A DNA stretch of 64,000 bases from Desulfosoma sp. (GTDB taxonomy: Bacteria > Desulfobacterota > Syntrophobacteria > Syntrophobacterales > DSM-9756), in the NCBI GenBank assembly GCA_037481875.1, contig JBBFKY010000005.1, positions 124,001 to 188,000 of the forward strand, written 5' to 3'. Every line of letters begins with the position of its first letter. The first letter of the stretch is position 1. Positions 14,848 to 23,030 of this stretch are shown piece by piece. The notes under the pieces were generated by a model that did no database searches, had not been told where the DNA came from, and saw nothing but the letters and a program-made list of their open reading frames with translations. The position numbers and the translations under genes were made by a program.

Positions 14848-15801
14848 TCAGCCCGTTTCCTCGCCTGAAGGGCTGCGATGTGGTTCGCGTAATCGTTCCA
14901 GAAGGTTGCAAACACTGCAACGGGTTCCGTAACAGGGTTCTCCGCATCGGTCACATGTGCCGAAATCTTCCGTAAGCTGCGGCGCGGACCGTGTCTCAAC
15001 GTAGGCAAACAAGAAATCCCTTTTGGTTCCCGGCATTTTGCCTTCCAGCATGTCCAAAGCTTCTTGAAAGATACGGCTTGTGGCCCCTCGAGACAAAGGA
15101 CAGGCTTCTTCCAAGAATTCAATCCCGTGGACACGGCAGTATGTGCGGATTTCGTGCGCTGATACGCGATATAGGGGTTTGATTTTGGCCGGCACTCGAG
15201 GATGCACAGAAGGCAGGTAGGGGTAGTGCTTTTCGATGTATTCTCGACGGTTACGCACGAGATTTCCCAGGAGTCTTCCGGCTTCATCGTCCAGGTTATG
15301 ACCTGTGGCGATGACTCGAAACCCTTCCTGAACCGCCAGGCGGTTGAGCAGTCGGCGTTTGATCATACCGCAGACGGAACAAATGGGGCGGCGGGTTTTT
15401 TGACGGATTTCCCAAATGGAATAGCCGATGAGATCCTTCAGGGTATAGCTCGTCCAGGAAAGATTTCGGTTTCGAGCAAAGGCGGCGACGGCTTCTTGCG
15501 AGGCTTTCGAAAACGAAGGAATCCCTAGATTCAGGTGAACCCCTTTGGTGACATAACCCAATTCGTTTAAGACCGACCAAGTCGCCAAGGAATCCTTACC
15601 ACCCGAAACAGCCACCAGGATCGGTTCGTCGGCCTTGATGGGGAATTTTTTCATGGCCCTAAGAACCGCACGGTGAAAGAAAACTTCAAAACACGATTCA
15701 CAAAAATTGGCATGATGACTAGGCAGCGCGATGACGGCTTGTTGCCGACATCGCGTGCACTTGGCCGATTGAGAAAGCGGCCTGTTTTCTTGAAAACCCA
15801 T
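14848..15801 (-). CDS. ttuA: tRNA 2-thiolation enzyme, TtuA/Ncs6 family
   Basis: 317 residues. An N-terminal zinc finger (Cys15, 18, 34, 37) precedes a PP-loop ATPase domain (SGGKDS, 66-71). CSVCG in the middle and EACPLS further on supply the three cysteines that hold the catalytic [4Fe-4S] cluster. The C-terminal zinc finger is CDRCGEPC...CSVC. This is the complete TtuA layout: it adenylates and thiolates U54 or T54 in the T loop of tRNA, stabilising tRNA at high temperature. Related Ncs6/CTU1 proteins act on U34, so the target base is inferred. No TtuB-like sulfur carrier is seen nearby. It follows speE after 25 bases on the same strand. Confidence 0.85.
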   Translation of the reverse strand: MGFQENRPLSQSAKCTRCRQQAVIALPSHHANFCESCFEVFFHRAVLRAMKKFPIKADEPILVAVSGGKDSLATWSVLNELGYVTKGVHLNLGIPSFSKASQEAVAAFARNRNLSWTSYTLKDLIGYSIWEIRQKTRRPICSVCGMIKRRLLNRLAVQEGFRVIATGHNLDDEAGRLLGNLVRNRREYIEKHYPYLPSVHPRVPAKIKPLYRVSAHEIRTYCRVHGIEFLEEACPLSRGATSRIFQEALDMLEGKMPGTKRDFLFAYVETRSAPQLTEDFGTCDRCGEPCYGTRCSVCNLLERLREPHRSPSGEETG

Positions 15802-15826
15802 GACGACTTCCGCTTCTTCTCAAAGC

Positions 15827-16738
15827 CTAGAAAGGTTCCGTTTTGATGACAAAGGGAGCTGCGTCCGTGGAAACGGCGCAGGGGACATCAAGAATCCGCT
15901 GCATGTATCCGGGAAGCGTTCGGAAACGTTCCAGAAGCTGCGGCGTGTAGCTTAAAAGGCCCTGAAGCCCGCGATCAGCGGCACGGCGTTGCAGTTCTTT
16001 TTCCTCCACCTCCAGCACATCGTCCATGGCACAAACGGAAAAGGCGAAATCCAGCATATAGCCCACGATATAGGCGGCGTATTGGCGCCTAAAAGGGAAG
16101 ACGGCATCGAGGGTCTTGGTGATCACGTTGTAGGCGTCGGGAAAGAAAAACGGCGAATCGTTATGCAGTCCAAGAATCCCTTTTGGACGCAGCCTTGCTG
16201 CGCACAAGCTGTAAAATTCCCGGGTGTACACATACTTGGACGGTTCCATGGGATCGGTCAGATCCAACAAGATGACATCAAAGGTTTCGGCGGTTTCTTC
16301 CACAAATTTTCGGCCATCGCCGATGATGAGGTGAACGCGAGGATCTTCAAAAGCGGCCCCGCAGATGCTTCGAAGGTGCTCTTTGGCGATATCCACCACC
16401 TCCCCGTCCAATTCCACCATGGTCACGTGGGTCACCGACGGATACTTCAACACTTCTTCCAATGTCCCTCCATCGCCGCCCCCGATAATCAGAACGCTCC
16501 GGGGGTTGGCATGAAGCATCATGGCCGGATGCACCAACGATTCGTGGTAAAAAAACTCGTCTTTTTCCGATGTTTGAAACCGACGGTCCAGAAAAAGGGT
16601 CACGCCGAAATCGGGGGAGTCCACCACCTCCACGAGCTGGTAAGGGGTCTTTCGACGGTGAATCACGCGGCGAATTTCAAACCGGCGCCCCATGCTTGCC
16701 GTGAAAGGCTCATAGAGAATCATGTCACGATCAGTCAT
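15827..16738 (-). CDS. speE: Polyamine aminopropyltransferase (spermidine synthase)
   Basis: 303 residues. A small N-terminal beta domain and a Rossmann methyltransferase-like domain with LIIGGGDGGTLEEVLKY, MVELDGEVV and VILLDLTDP, the motifs that bind decarboxylated SAM and the amine acceptor. It transfers aminopropyl groups to putrescine or, in some thermophiles, to agmatine. ATG 16738 is preferred (AGGAGG eight bases upstream) over the TTG immediately before it. The partner genes speD and speB are about 4 kb away. It probably shares a transcript with ttuA. Confidence 0.93.
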   Translation of the reverse strand: MTDRDMILYEPFTASMGRRFEIRRVIHRRKTPYQLVEVVDSPDFGVTLFLDRRFQTSEKDEFFYHESLVHPAMMLHANPRSVLIIGGGDGGTLEEVLKYPSVTHVTMVELDGEVVDIAKEHLRSICGAAFEDPRVHLIIGDGRKFVEETAETFDVILLDLTDPMEPSKYVYTREFYSLCAARLRPKGILGLHNDSPFFFPDAYNVITKTLDAVFPFRRQYAAYIVGYMLDFAFSVCAMDDVLEVEEKELQRRAADRGLQGLLSYTPQLLERFRTLPGYMQRILDVPCAVSTDAAPFVIKTEPF

Positions 16739-16871
16739 CAAGAAAGCCTCCTCGCTTGAAAATTTTTGAGCGGCTCACTATAGAGGAAACGTTTTCAAAT
16801 CTCAAACGCGGATTCAACTTTCTTTCTTTAGAACATTTCGGCCTTATACGCCGTGTTTCAGGAGTGTGTGC

Positions 16872-17750
16872 ATGGACGGCATGCATTATGAAGGTATCAT
16901 CATTCGGCCTCCCAGTGAGGCGGACAGTATTCTTTTGCAGGTCACCGTAGGGTGCAGCCATAATAAATGCACCTTTTGCGGGACTTACAAAGGGGTACGG
17001 TTTCGGATCAAGGATCAAGAGATCATCGACCAGGATATCGCCTATGCGGCACGTCATTTCCCTTTCCTTCGCCGAGTGTTTCTCACCGACGGCGACGCCC
17101 TCATTGTGCCGCAACCAAGACTTGTGGATATTTTGCAAAAAATTCGACGGGCCATGCCCTGGATTCAGAGGGTTGGCCTGTATGGAAACGCCAAGAGCAT
17201 TTTACGTAAGACCCCTCAAGAACTTGCCGAACTGAAGGAATTGGGGCTAGGGATCGTGTACCTGGGCGTGGAAAGCGGTGACCCGGAAACCCTTCGCGCC
17301 ATTCGCAAAGGCATTTCACGGGAAAAACTTATCGAGGCCGGCCGTCGGGTTCGAGAAGCCGGTATCAAGCTTTCGGTCACGGTTCTTTTGGGTATCGCCG
17401 GAAGGGATCGATCCTTGCAGCATGCGCAGGCTACCGGGTCCCTGCTTTCAGCCATGGACCCTCACTATGTGGGAGCCTTAACCCTGATGGTGCTTCCCAA
17501 CACGGAACTGGGTGAGCAGGTTCGCCGAGGTGCTTTTGTGCTTCCTACCCCTGAAGAACTCCTCAGGGAACTGCGGGAAATGCTGGCCTCCACACACATG
17601 TCCCGCGGCTTGTTTCTTTCCAATCACGCGTCCAACTATTTACCCATCAAGGTGAAAATGCCTTCGGATAAGGAAAAGGGCCTGGATTTGATCGATGCCG
17701 CCTTGAAGCGCCAAGTTCCGTTGAAGCCTGAATGGATGCGCGCGCTCTAG
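16872..17750 (+). CDS. Radical SAM protein with CX4CX2C motif
   Basis: 292 residues. The cluster-binding motif GCSHNKCTFCGT has four, not three, residues between the first two cysteines, a spacing known in some Elp3/HemN-like radical SAM branches. The rest has the usual TIM-barrel signs: VFLTDGDAL, GLGIVYLGVESG and GIKLSVTVLLG. No TRAM, B12-binding or extra ferredoxin domain is present. The substrate cannot be inferred. ATG 16872 has AGGAG eight bases upstream and is preferred over GTG 16866. Divergent from speE, sharing a 130-base promoter region. Confidence 0.8.
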   Translation: MDGMHYEGIIIRPPSEADSILLQVTVGCSHNKCTFCGTYKGVRFRIKDQEIIDQDIAYAARHFPFLRRVFLTDGDALIVPQPRLVDILQKIRRAMPWIQRVGLYGNAKSILRKTPQELAELKELGLGIVYLGVESGDPETLRAIRKGISREKLIEAGRRVREAGIKLSVTVLLGIAGRDRSLQHAQATGSLLSAMDPHYVGALTLMVLPNTELGEQVRRGAFVLPTPEELLRELREMLASTHMSRGLFLSNHASNYLPIKVKMPSDKEKGLDLIDAALKRQVPLKPEWMRAL

Positions 17751-17948
17751 GCTGAAATCGGCGCTTTTCTTTGGAGCCTGTTCGGGAACGGCAACGCAGG
17801 AGTTCTCTGAAAACACATTTCTTCGTAGGGCCGCTGGCGTTTGAACTGGATGGAAGTCGGTTTTCCTTGTAAAAACCAAGGGGCTTTTGGCTTCTCTGAG
17901 ATGCTCCCGACACTGGAAAAACTGAAGAAGAATTCCGACCTCATGGTT

Positions 17949-18794
17949 TTATGTCTGCCCCCATTTGAGTTTGGTGCGAAGAATGTCGAAGTAATCGGTG
18001 CTGGCAGGTTTGATGAGTTTGAGGCTATGGGGGGACATGGCCATGGAAATGGAATCCTTGGGAGAAAGATGATACCCTACCTGCCCGTCGCAGGTCAGGG
18101 TCACGTCTTGAGCTTTCTCGTCTAGTCTCACTTCAATGAGCGATGAAGCCGGCAAAATGATAGGACGGTTGGTCAAGGTAAAGGGACAGATGGGGGTCAA
18201 AATGACCGCCTGCGCCGTAGGATAGACGATGGGACCGCCTGCGGAGAGATTGTAAGCCGTCGAACCCGTCGGGGTGGCCACGATGAGGCCGTCGGCACGG
18301 TAATGAGTCAGGTAGCGACCGTCAATAAAGGTCTCCAGCTCTACGATACGGGCAAGCGCTCCCTTATTGATCACCGCATCATTGAGAACCGTCTGGACAA
18401 AGAGCTCTTGACCCCGGCTTTCAATGACCACGCGCAGCCGCATACGCTCTTCGATTTCGTAGGCTCCAGAAAGCACATGGTCCAGATCCTGAAAACAGCG
18501 TTCTCGGCTGATTTCCGTGAGAAAACCCAACCCACCCAAGTTCACACCCACAATAGGAACATCCCGGTCCGCCACTTGACGGGCGACACTGAGCAAGGTG
18601 CCGTCCCCGCCGAGAACAATGACCGCATCGGCATCCATGGGCAGAGGCGATGGTGGGTTTGTTATTTCTGTTTCCGGAAGGTTTTCTCGAGCCGTCGCGT
18701 CAAAGCCTCGAGCCGTGAGCCATGCAACCAGTTCTTGCGCCAGCCGGGCGGCATCGCTTCGACCTTTCTTGTAAATAATCAGGAGACGTTCCAT
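17949..18794 (-). CDS. nadK: NAD kinase
   Basis: 281 residues. It phosphorylates NAD to NADP in the cytoplasm. Visible motifs: VLGGDGTLLSVAR (substrate and ATP binding), GVNLGGLGFLTEI, LNDAVI, ADGLIVATPTGSTAYNLSAG and LTCDGQ. The length is normal. The start is ATG 18794 (MERLLIIYKKG), which fits the family N-terminus and has GAGAGGG about nine bases upstream; the frame stays open another 54 bases. Divergently arranged with the response regulator gene. Confidence 0.95.
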   Translation of the reverse strand: MERLLIIYKKGRSDAARLAQELVAWLTARGFDATARENLPETEITNPPSPLPMDADAVIVLGGDGTLLSVARQVADRDVPIVGVNLGGLGFLTEISRERCFQDLDHVLSGAYEIEERMRLRVVIESRGQELFVQTVLNDAVINKGALARIVELETFIDGRYLTHYRADGLIVATPTGSTAYNLSAGGPIVYPTAQAVILTPICPFTLTNRPIILPASSLIEVRLDEKAQDVTLTCDGQVGYHLSPKDSISMAMSPHSLKLIKPASTDYFDILRTKLKWGQT

Positions 18795-18929
18795 GAACCT
18801 TGACCCTCTCTGTCGCCCCCAATGGGCGTCTTCGCCTTGAATCATCACGCGAAACTCGTTGCCAAAAGCCCAAAGACAACGTATTGTATTTCACCGTTCG
18901 GTGCAAACGCTTCTTGGGAAAAACAGCAC

Positions 18930-19901
18930 ATGAAAACCCTTCTTCGAGATGATAGCTTCGGTCCGCAGCGCATTCTCGTGGTGGATGACGAGCGCAGCGT
19001 GCGGGAGTTGGTGGCGGAAAGCTTAAGCTACATCGGCCACCATGTGGATATGGCCTCCGACGGCTTGGACGCTTCCGAAAAGCTCAAACTCGCCCCGTAC
19101 GATATTGTGATCACCGACATGGACATGCCTCGCATGGACGGCATGGAACTCATCGAGCATATCAGGCAGCATTACCCGCACACCGATGTTATCGCCATCA
19201 CCGGACATGCCACCCGTTACAAGTATGTGGAAGTGATCAGCGCCGGAGCGGCGGATTTCATCACCAAACCTTTTGGTCTGGACAAGCTGGAAGCCAAGAT
19301 ACGACGGCTTCTTCGCGAGCGGTTTTTGCGTCGAGAACTGGAGCAGCTGGCCATTCGAGATCCCTTGACCGGCCTTTTCAACCGACGCCATTTTCGAAAC
19401 GTCTTGATCCAGGAAGCGGTACGCTCCATCCGTTACGGTCATCCCCTTTTTCTGGTCTTTATCGATATCGATTTTTTCAAGCAGTACAATGACCAGGAAG
19501 GTCATCAGGCGGGAGATGCTCTGCTTATTGAACTGGGGACCATTCTGCAGCAGTCCATTCGAGAACATGTGGATTCGGCGTTTCGTTACGGAGGTGATGA
19601 ATTCACCGTGGTGTTGCCGTATCTTAACGCCGACCAAGTGCGTATCGTGGTGGAACGCGTTCAAAAACGATACGCCGCTTTGGATGCAGCCCCCACAACC
19701 TTGTCCATTGGGGCCGCTCGGTTTAAAAACCTCAACGGGGACGTGGAAAAAAGCGTCGAGGACCTCATTGAACGTGCCGATAAGGCTCAGTATCGTGCTA
19801 AAAAGGAGCTGGGCGGCAATCGACTGTGCCTCGACGGCGATGACATTCCCTTTGAAACATCTTCCGCGGCCGCCGACGAACCGTCTCGATCCGTTGTCTA
19901 A
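18930..19901 (+). CDS. Response regulator with GGDEF diguanylate cyclase output
   Basis: 323 residues. N-terminal receiver domain (ILVVDDE, phosphoacceptor Asp in VITDMDMPRMDG, AITGHAT, ITKPFGLDKLE) joined to a GGDEF domain (RDPLTGLFNRRHF, FIDIDFFKQYND, RYGGDEF). The intact GGDEF signature suggests it makes cyclic di-GMP when phosphorylated. The product-inhibition site RxxD, five residues before GGDEF, reads EHVD, so feedback control may be lost. No histidine kinase is adjacent. ATG 18930 fits the domain start. The PilZ protein at 60516-60938 in this window is a possible c-di-GMP receptor. Confidence 0.9.
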   Translation: MKTLLRDDSFGPQRILVVDDERSVRELVAESLSYIGHHVDMASDGLDASEKLKLAPYDIVITDMDMPRMDGMELIEHIRQHYPHTDVIAITGHATRYKYVEVISAGAADFITKPFGLDKLEAKIRRLLRERFLRRELEQLAIRDPLTGLFNRRHFRNVLIQEAVRSIRYGHPLFLVFIDIDFFKQYNDQEGHQAGDALLIELGTILQQSIREHVDSAFRYGGDEFTVVLPYLNADQVRIVVERVQKRYAALDAAPTTLSIGAARFKNLNGDVEKSVEDLIERADKAQYRAKKELGGNRLCLDGDDIPFETSSAAADEPSRSVV

Positions 19902-19983
19902 CCCGTTGATTCTCTTTCATTCCGTGACGCTTTTAGGCTTCAGCTTCTGAAAGCCCCGTTTGGAAACACCGCTCAATTTTTTC

Positions 19984-20012
19984 TTGACATCCCGGGTTCG
20001 TGCTCTTATACA
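19984..20012 (+). promoter_or_regulatory. Sigma-70 promoter of the XRE-cupin/polyamine unit
   Basis: TTGACA (19984-19989), a 17-base spacer, and TATACA (20007-20012). A near-consensus promoter with a start expected around 20019, about 35 bases before the regulator ATG. Confidence 0.75.
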
Positions 20013-20024
20013 AGGTCCGCTTTT

Positions 20025-20041
20025 TTAAACTTTCTGTTTAA
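20025..20041 (+). promoter_or_regulatory. Candidate operator of the XRE-cupin regulator
   Basis: Perfect inverted repeat TTAAAC-TTTCT-GTTTAA just downstream of the predicted transcription start. A second GTTTA...TAAAC pair (20036-20052) overlaps it. The position suits autorepression by the helix-turn-helix protein encoded immediately after. Confidence 0.5.
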
Positions 20042-20053
20042 TATAGGTAAACC

Positions 20054-20605
20054 ATGGAGGACGGCCTCAAGATCGGAGATAAGCTCCGAAGACTTCGCAT
20101 GGAAAACGGCCTGACCCAGGAAGAACTGGCCAATCGGGCTTATTTGACCAAGGGATTCATTTCCCAGTTGGAACGGGACTTGACGTCGCCGTCCATTGCC
20201 ACGTTGAAAAGTATTCTGGACGTGTTGGGAGTGGATCTAGCCGAGTTTTTTCAGGATATGCCCAGGCCGACCGTGGTGGCTCGCAAGAGATCGCGCGTCC
20301 TCAGTTCTGAATCCACGGAGGAGTGCGCCATTTATTTTCTTTTGCCAAGGGCCTTGGGCCGGATCATGGATCCGGTGATTGTGCGCATGCAGAAAGGTGG
20401 CCGAACCGTGGAACACACCCCTCATGAGGGAGAAGAGTTCGGCTTTGTGATCAAGGGATCGGTGACCTTGTGGTTCGACAACAAACCTTATCGCTTGAGT
20501 GTGGGGGATTGTTTTTATTTTAAGAGTTCCACGCGGCATTGGGTGGAAAATTCCGGTCGGGGCGAAGCGCATCTTCTGTGGGTGGTGAGCCAGTCCCGGT
20601 TTTGA
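20054..20605 (+). CDS. XRE-family regulator with C-terminal cupin domain
   Basis: 183 residues. An N-terminal helix-turn-helix of the XRE type (LRRLRMENGLTQEELANRA, then TKGFISQLERD) is followed from about residue 100 by a small cupin barrel (HTPHEGEEFGFVIKG, LSVGDCFYFKSSTRHWVEN). Members such as PuuR bind small ligands in the cupin and control polyamine, amino-acid or osmolyte genes. It lies directly upstream of speD and speB, so polyamine sensing is the natural guess. ATG 20054 follows TATAGGTAAACC, a weak ribosome binding site. Confidence 0.88.
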   Translation: MEDGLKIGDKLRRLRMENGLTQEELANRAYLTKGFISQLERDLTSPSIATLKSILDVLGVDLAEFFQDMPRPTVVARKRSRVLSSESTEECAIYFLLPRALGRIMDPVIVRMQKGGRTVEHTPHEGEEFGFVIKGSVTLWFDNKPYRLSVGDCFYFKSSTRHWVENSGRGEAHLLWVVSQSRF

Positions 20606-20691
20606 GGCTCTGGGCCGCTGATTTAGGAATACCGTCACCGGCAGCTTTCGGCTTCCGGACGATTCATCGAAAGGTCGGGGAGGTACCGCAC

Positions 20692-21141
20692 ATGAACATG
20701 AAAAAACCGGAATTCGGCTTCGGGGTCCATCTTATGCTGGACGGGTACGGATGTGATCCCGAAGTTTTGCAAGACATCAACGTGATTTACAATTTCTTGG
20801 ACGAATATCCACAAGAAATGGAAATGACCAAGATTATGCCCCCGTATGTCTTTCGGTACAAAGGGGTGGTCCCTGAAGACTGGGGGATTTCCGGCTTTGT
20901 GCTTATTGCGGAAAGTCACATCAGCATTCATACCTTCCCGGAAAAAAGGTATCTCAGTTTGGATATGTTTTCCTGCAAACCTTTCGATACCGACAAAGCG
21001 GTGGCTGTCGTCAAGGAACGGTTTCGCATACAAAAATGTGAAATCCATGTTTTGGATCGAGGACAGGAATTCCCCAACACCATCGAAGATTCCACGCACG
21101 TGGTGCGCATGGATCGCATGCTGCGCCAGCGGAGCCGCTGA
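20692..21141 (+). CDS. speD: S-adenosylmethionine decarboxylase proenzyme
   Basis: 149 residues, the small bacterial/archaeal type. The proenzyme cleaves itself between Glu74 and Ser75 in AESHISIHT, turning the serine into the catalytic pyruvoyl group; His80 and the Cys in DMFSCKPF complete the active site. It supplies decarboxylated SAM for speE. ATG 20692 has GGGGAGG eight bases upstream; an open frame continues upstream without a better start. The C-terminus is slightly longer than in Thermotoga. Followed after six bases by speB. Confidence 0.95.
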   Translation: MNMKKPEFGFGVHLMLDGYGCDPEVLQDINVIYNFLDEYPQEMEMTKIMPPYVFRYKGVVPEDWGISGFVLIAESHISIHTFPEKRYLSLDMFSCKPFDTDKAVAVVKERFRIQKCEIHVLDRGQEFPNTIEDSTHVVRMDRMLRQRSR

Positions 21142-21147
21142 TTTTTC

Positions 21148-22062
21148 ATGACGAGAAACACCCATGGGCTGGGGGCCGAGGTGATGGATCATCTCGGTCC
21201 CTGTTTGTCTTTTTTGGGCTTGCCGGAATACAGCCGTCCCGTGAATGAGGCTCGAGCGGTGATCGTGGCGGCGCCCTATGATGGAACCACCACCTTTCGA
21301 GCGGGCACTCGAGAAGGACCTCGAGCCATCCTTGCGGCCTCTCGAGAACTTGAATGCTATGAAGAAGATACGGGCACAGAGCCGTACCGGTATGGGATCG
21401 CCACTTTGGGAGAACTGCGGGTCACGGCCGTTTCCCCTCGAGACATGGTGGAAAGGGTTCATGCCGTGGGGAAGGCCCTCTTGGCCGCGGAAAAGATTCC
21501 GGTCCTTCTCGGCGGCGAGCATCTCATGTCTTTGGGCATGATTCAGGCGGCTGCAGCTCGGTTTCACTCTTTGACGGTTCTTCATCTGGACGCTCATCCC
21601 GATCTTCGCGCATCCTACCAGGAAACCCCGTTCAGCAACGCGTGTGTCATGCGCCATGTGCTGGACAGTGTTCATCTGGTTCAAGTGGGATTGCGTTCCA
21701 TGACTCGGGAAGAACATGAACTGATTCGTGAAAAGGCTATTCCTGCTTTTTTCGCCGAGGAGGTGGTTCGAGACTCCCACACGATTCCTCGAATTCTGGA
21801 CCTTTTGGGTCCTGACGTCTATGTGACCATCGATCTGGATGTGCTCGACCCTTCCATCATGCCTGCCGTAGGCACACCGGAACCTGGAGGATTGGGCTGG
21901 TACGACCTTTTGTCCTTGCTTCGTGCCGTCACAACCCAAAAGAGGATCGTAGGTTTCGATGTCATGGAACTGTGCCCCATTCCAGGCATGGTCGCACCTG
22001 ATTTTCTTGCGGCTCGACTGGTTCACAAAATGCTTGCCCATATTTTTCTAGACAAGCCTTAG
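21148..22062 (+). CDS. speB: Agmatinase / ureohydrolase
   Basis: 304 residues of the arginase/agmatinase family. Metal ligands are visible in GGEH, LDAHPDLR and TIDLDVLDP, followed by PAVGTPEPGG. It releases urea from agmatine to give putrescine. Related thermophile enzymes act on aminopropylagmatine to give spermidine directly; with speD adjacent and speE nearby, either route is possible. No arginine decarboxylase gene is visible. ATG 21148 lies six bases after the speD stop, with GGAG overlapping the end of speD. A terminator overlaps its 3' end. Confidence 0.93.
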   Translation: MTRNTHGLGAEVMDHLGPCLSFLGLPEYSRPVNEARAVIVAAPYDGTTTFRAGTREGPRAILAASRELECYEEDTGTEPYRYGIATLGELRVTAVSPRDMVERVHAVGKALLAAEKIPVLLGGEHLMSLGMIQAAAARFHSLTVLHLDAHPDLRASYQETPFSNACVMRHVLDSVHLVQVGLRSMTREEHELIREKAIPAFFAEEVVRDSHTIPRILDLLGPDVYVTIDLDVLDPSIMPAVGTPEPGGLGWYDLLSLLRAVTTQKRIVGFDVMELCPIPGMVAPDFLAARLVHKMLAHIFLDKP

Positions 22063-22084
22063 AGGAGCTTGTTAGATTTTTTTT
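22052..22084 (+). terminator. Rho-independent terminator of the speD-speB unit
   Basis: ACAAGC (22052-22057) and GCTTGT (22067-22072) enclose the speB stop codon region, followed by TAGA and eight T (22077-22084). The stem is short but the T-run is strong. Confidence 0.6.
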
Positions 22085-22157
22085 AACGTCATGGACGTCT
22101 GCCGGTCCCCCATGGACGTCGGCTTCATTGGCCTTGTTGCAAGGTTGAGGGAAAGAC

Positions 22158-23030
22158 TTGGAAGAAGAATCTGCCAAAGGCTTGTCGCGCTGGCTCAAAA
22201 AGGCTCTGCGCCGCCTCTCGCGGATCGACAAACCCAAGGATCTGGAAAAGCAGATCCAAGAGCTCATTGATGAGGGAGAAGAGCGCGGGCTTATCACCGA
22301 AGACGAAGGGGAAATGATTCAGGGAATCTTTTCCTTTCGCGATACAGTCGCTCGCGAGGTCATGGTCCCTCGAACCGATACCGTCGCCGCCCCCCATGAA
22401 TCCACCGTGGAATTCCTCATTGGGCTGATCGTGGAATCGGGCCACTCTCGAATCCCCATCTATCAAGACTCCATCGACAACATAATCGGCATTTTGCATG
22501 CCAAGGACCTTTTGCAGCATTGGGGCAAAACCGAGATCAATCTCTCGGAAATTCTACGGGCTCCCTACTTCATTCCCGAAACCAAGAAGATCAGCGAAGT
22601 TTTGAGGGATCTTCGGCACCGAAAATCCCACATGGCCATCGTCATTGATGAGTACGGCGGCACAGCGGGCGTGCTCACCATGGAAGACATCATTGAAGAA
22701 GTTATCGGCGATATCATGGATGAGTACGACGCCGAGGAAAACTGGCTGGTGGAGCAAGAAGACGGTTCCATCCTCGTGGATGCTCGACTGGATGTGGAAG
22801 AACTGGAGGATTATCTGGACCTGGAGTTTCCCGAGGGAAAATTCGAATCCGTCGGCGGTTTCATCATCAGCCGTTTGGGCAGGGTTCCCTCGGTGCATGA
22901 AAAGGTCTATTTCAAGAACTTGGAAATGATCGTGGAAGCCGCCGACAGTCGTAAGGTGCAAAAGGTTCGCGTCCGCCGTCACGAATCCTTTCCGGAAAAG
23001 ACGCAGGCGGAATCGGAATCTTCCGATTGA
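22158..23030 (+). CDS. corC: CBS-domain protein of the CorC/HlyC type
   Basis: 290 residues. A basic N-terminus, then two CBS domains (AREVMVPRTDTVAAP; HMAIVIDEYGGTAGVLTMEDI) and a C-terminal CorC_HlyC domain (SVGGFIISRLGRVP). No membrane DUF21 region, so it corresponds to YbeX/CorC. These proteins are linked to Mg/Co efflux or to membrane and ribosome maintenance. The start is TTG 22158 with GAGGG seven bases upstream. It overlaps lnt by four bases, as corC/ybeX and lnt do in many proteobacteria. Confidence 0.9.
   Translation: MEEESAKGLSRWLKKALRRLSRIDKPKDLEKQIQELIDEGEERGLITEDEGEMIQGIFSFRDTVAREVMVPRTDTVAAPHESTVEFLIGLIVESGHSRIPIYQDSIDNIIGILHAKDLLQHWGKTEINLSEILRAPYFIPETKKISEVLRDLRHRKSHMAIVIDEYGGTAGVLTMEDIIEEVIGDIMDEYDAEENWLVEQEDGSILVDARLDVEELEDYLDLEFPEGKFESVGGFIISRLGRVPSVHEKVYFKNLEMIVEAADSRKVQKVRVRRHESFPEKTQAESESSD

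Noticed and set aside
17869-17895. CCTTG/CAAGG stem after the radical SAM gene as a terminator
   Set aside because: Only five pairs and the T-run is short and displaced.
20635-22041. 468-codon minus-strand frame opposite speD and speB
   Set aside because: Antisense to two well-supported genes; His/Arg-rich shadow without a domain or ribosome binding site.
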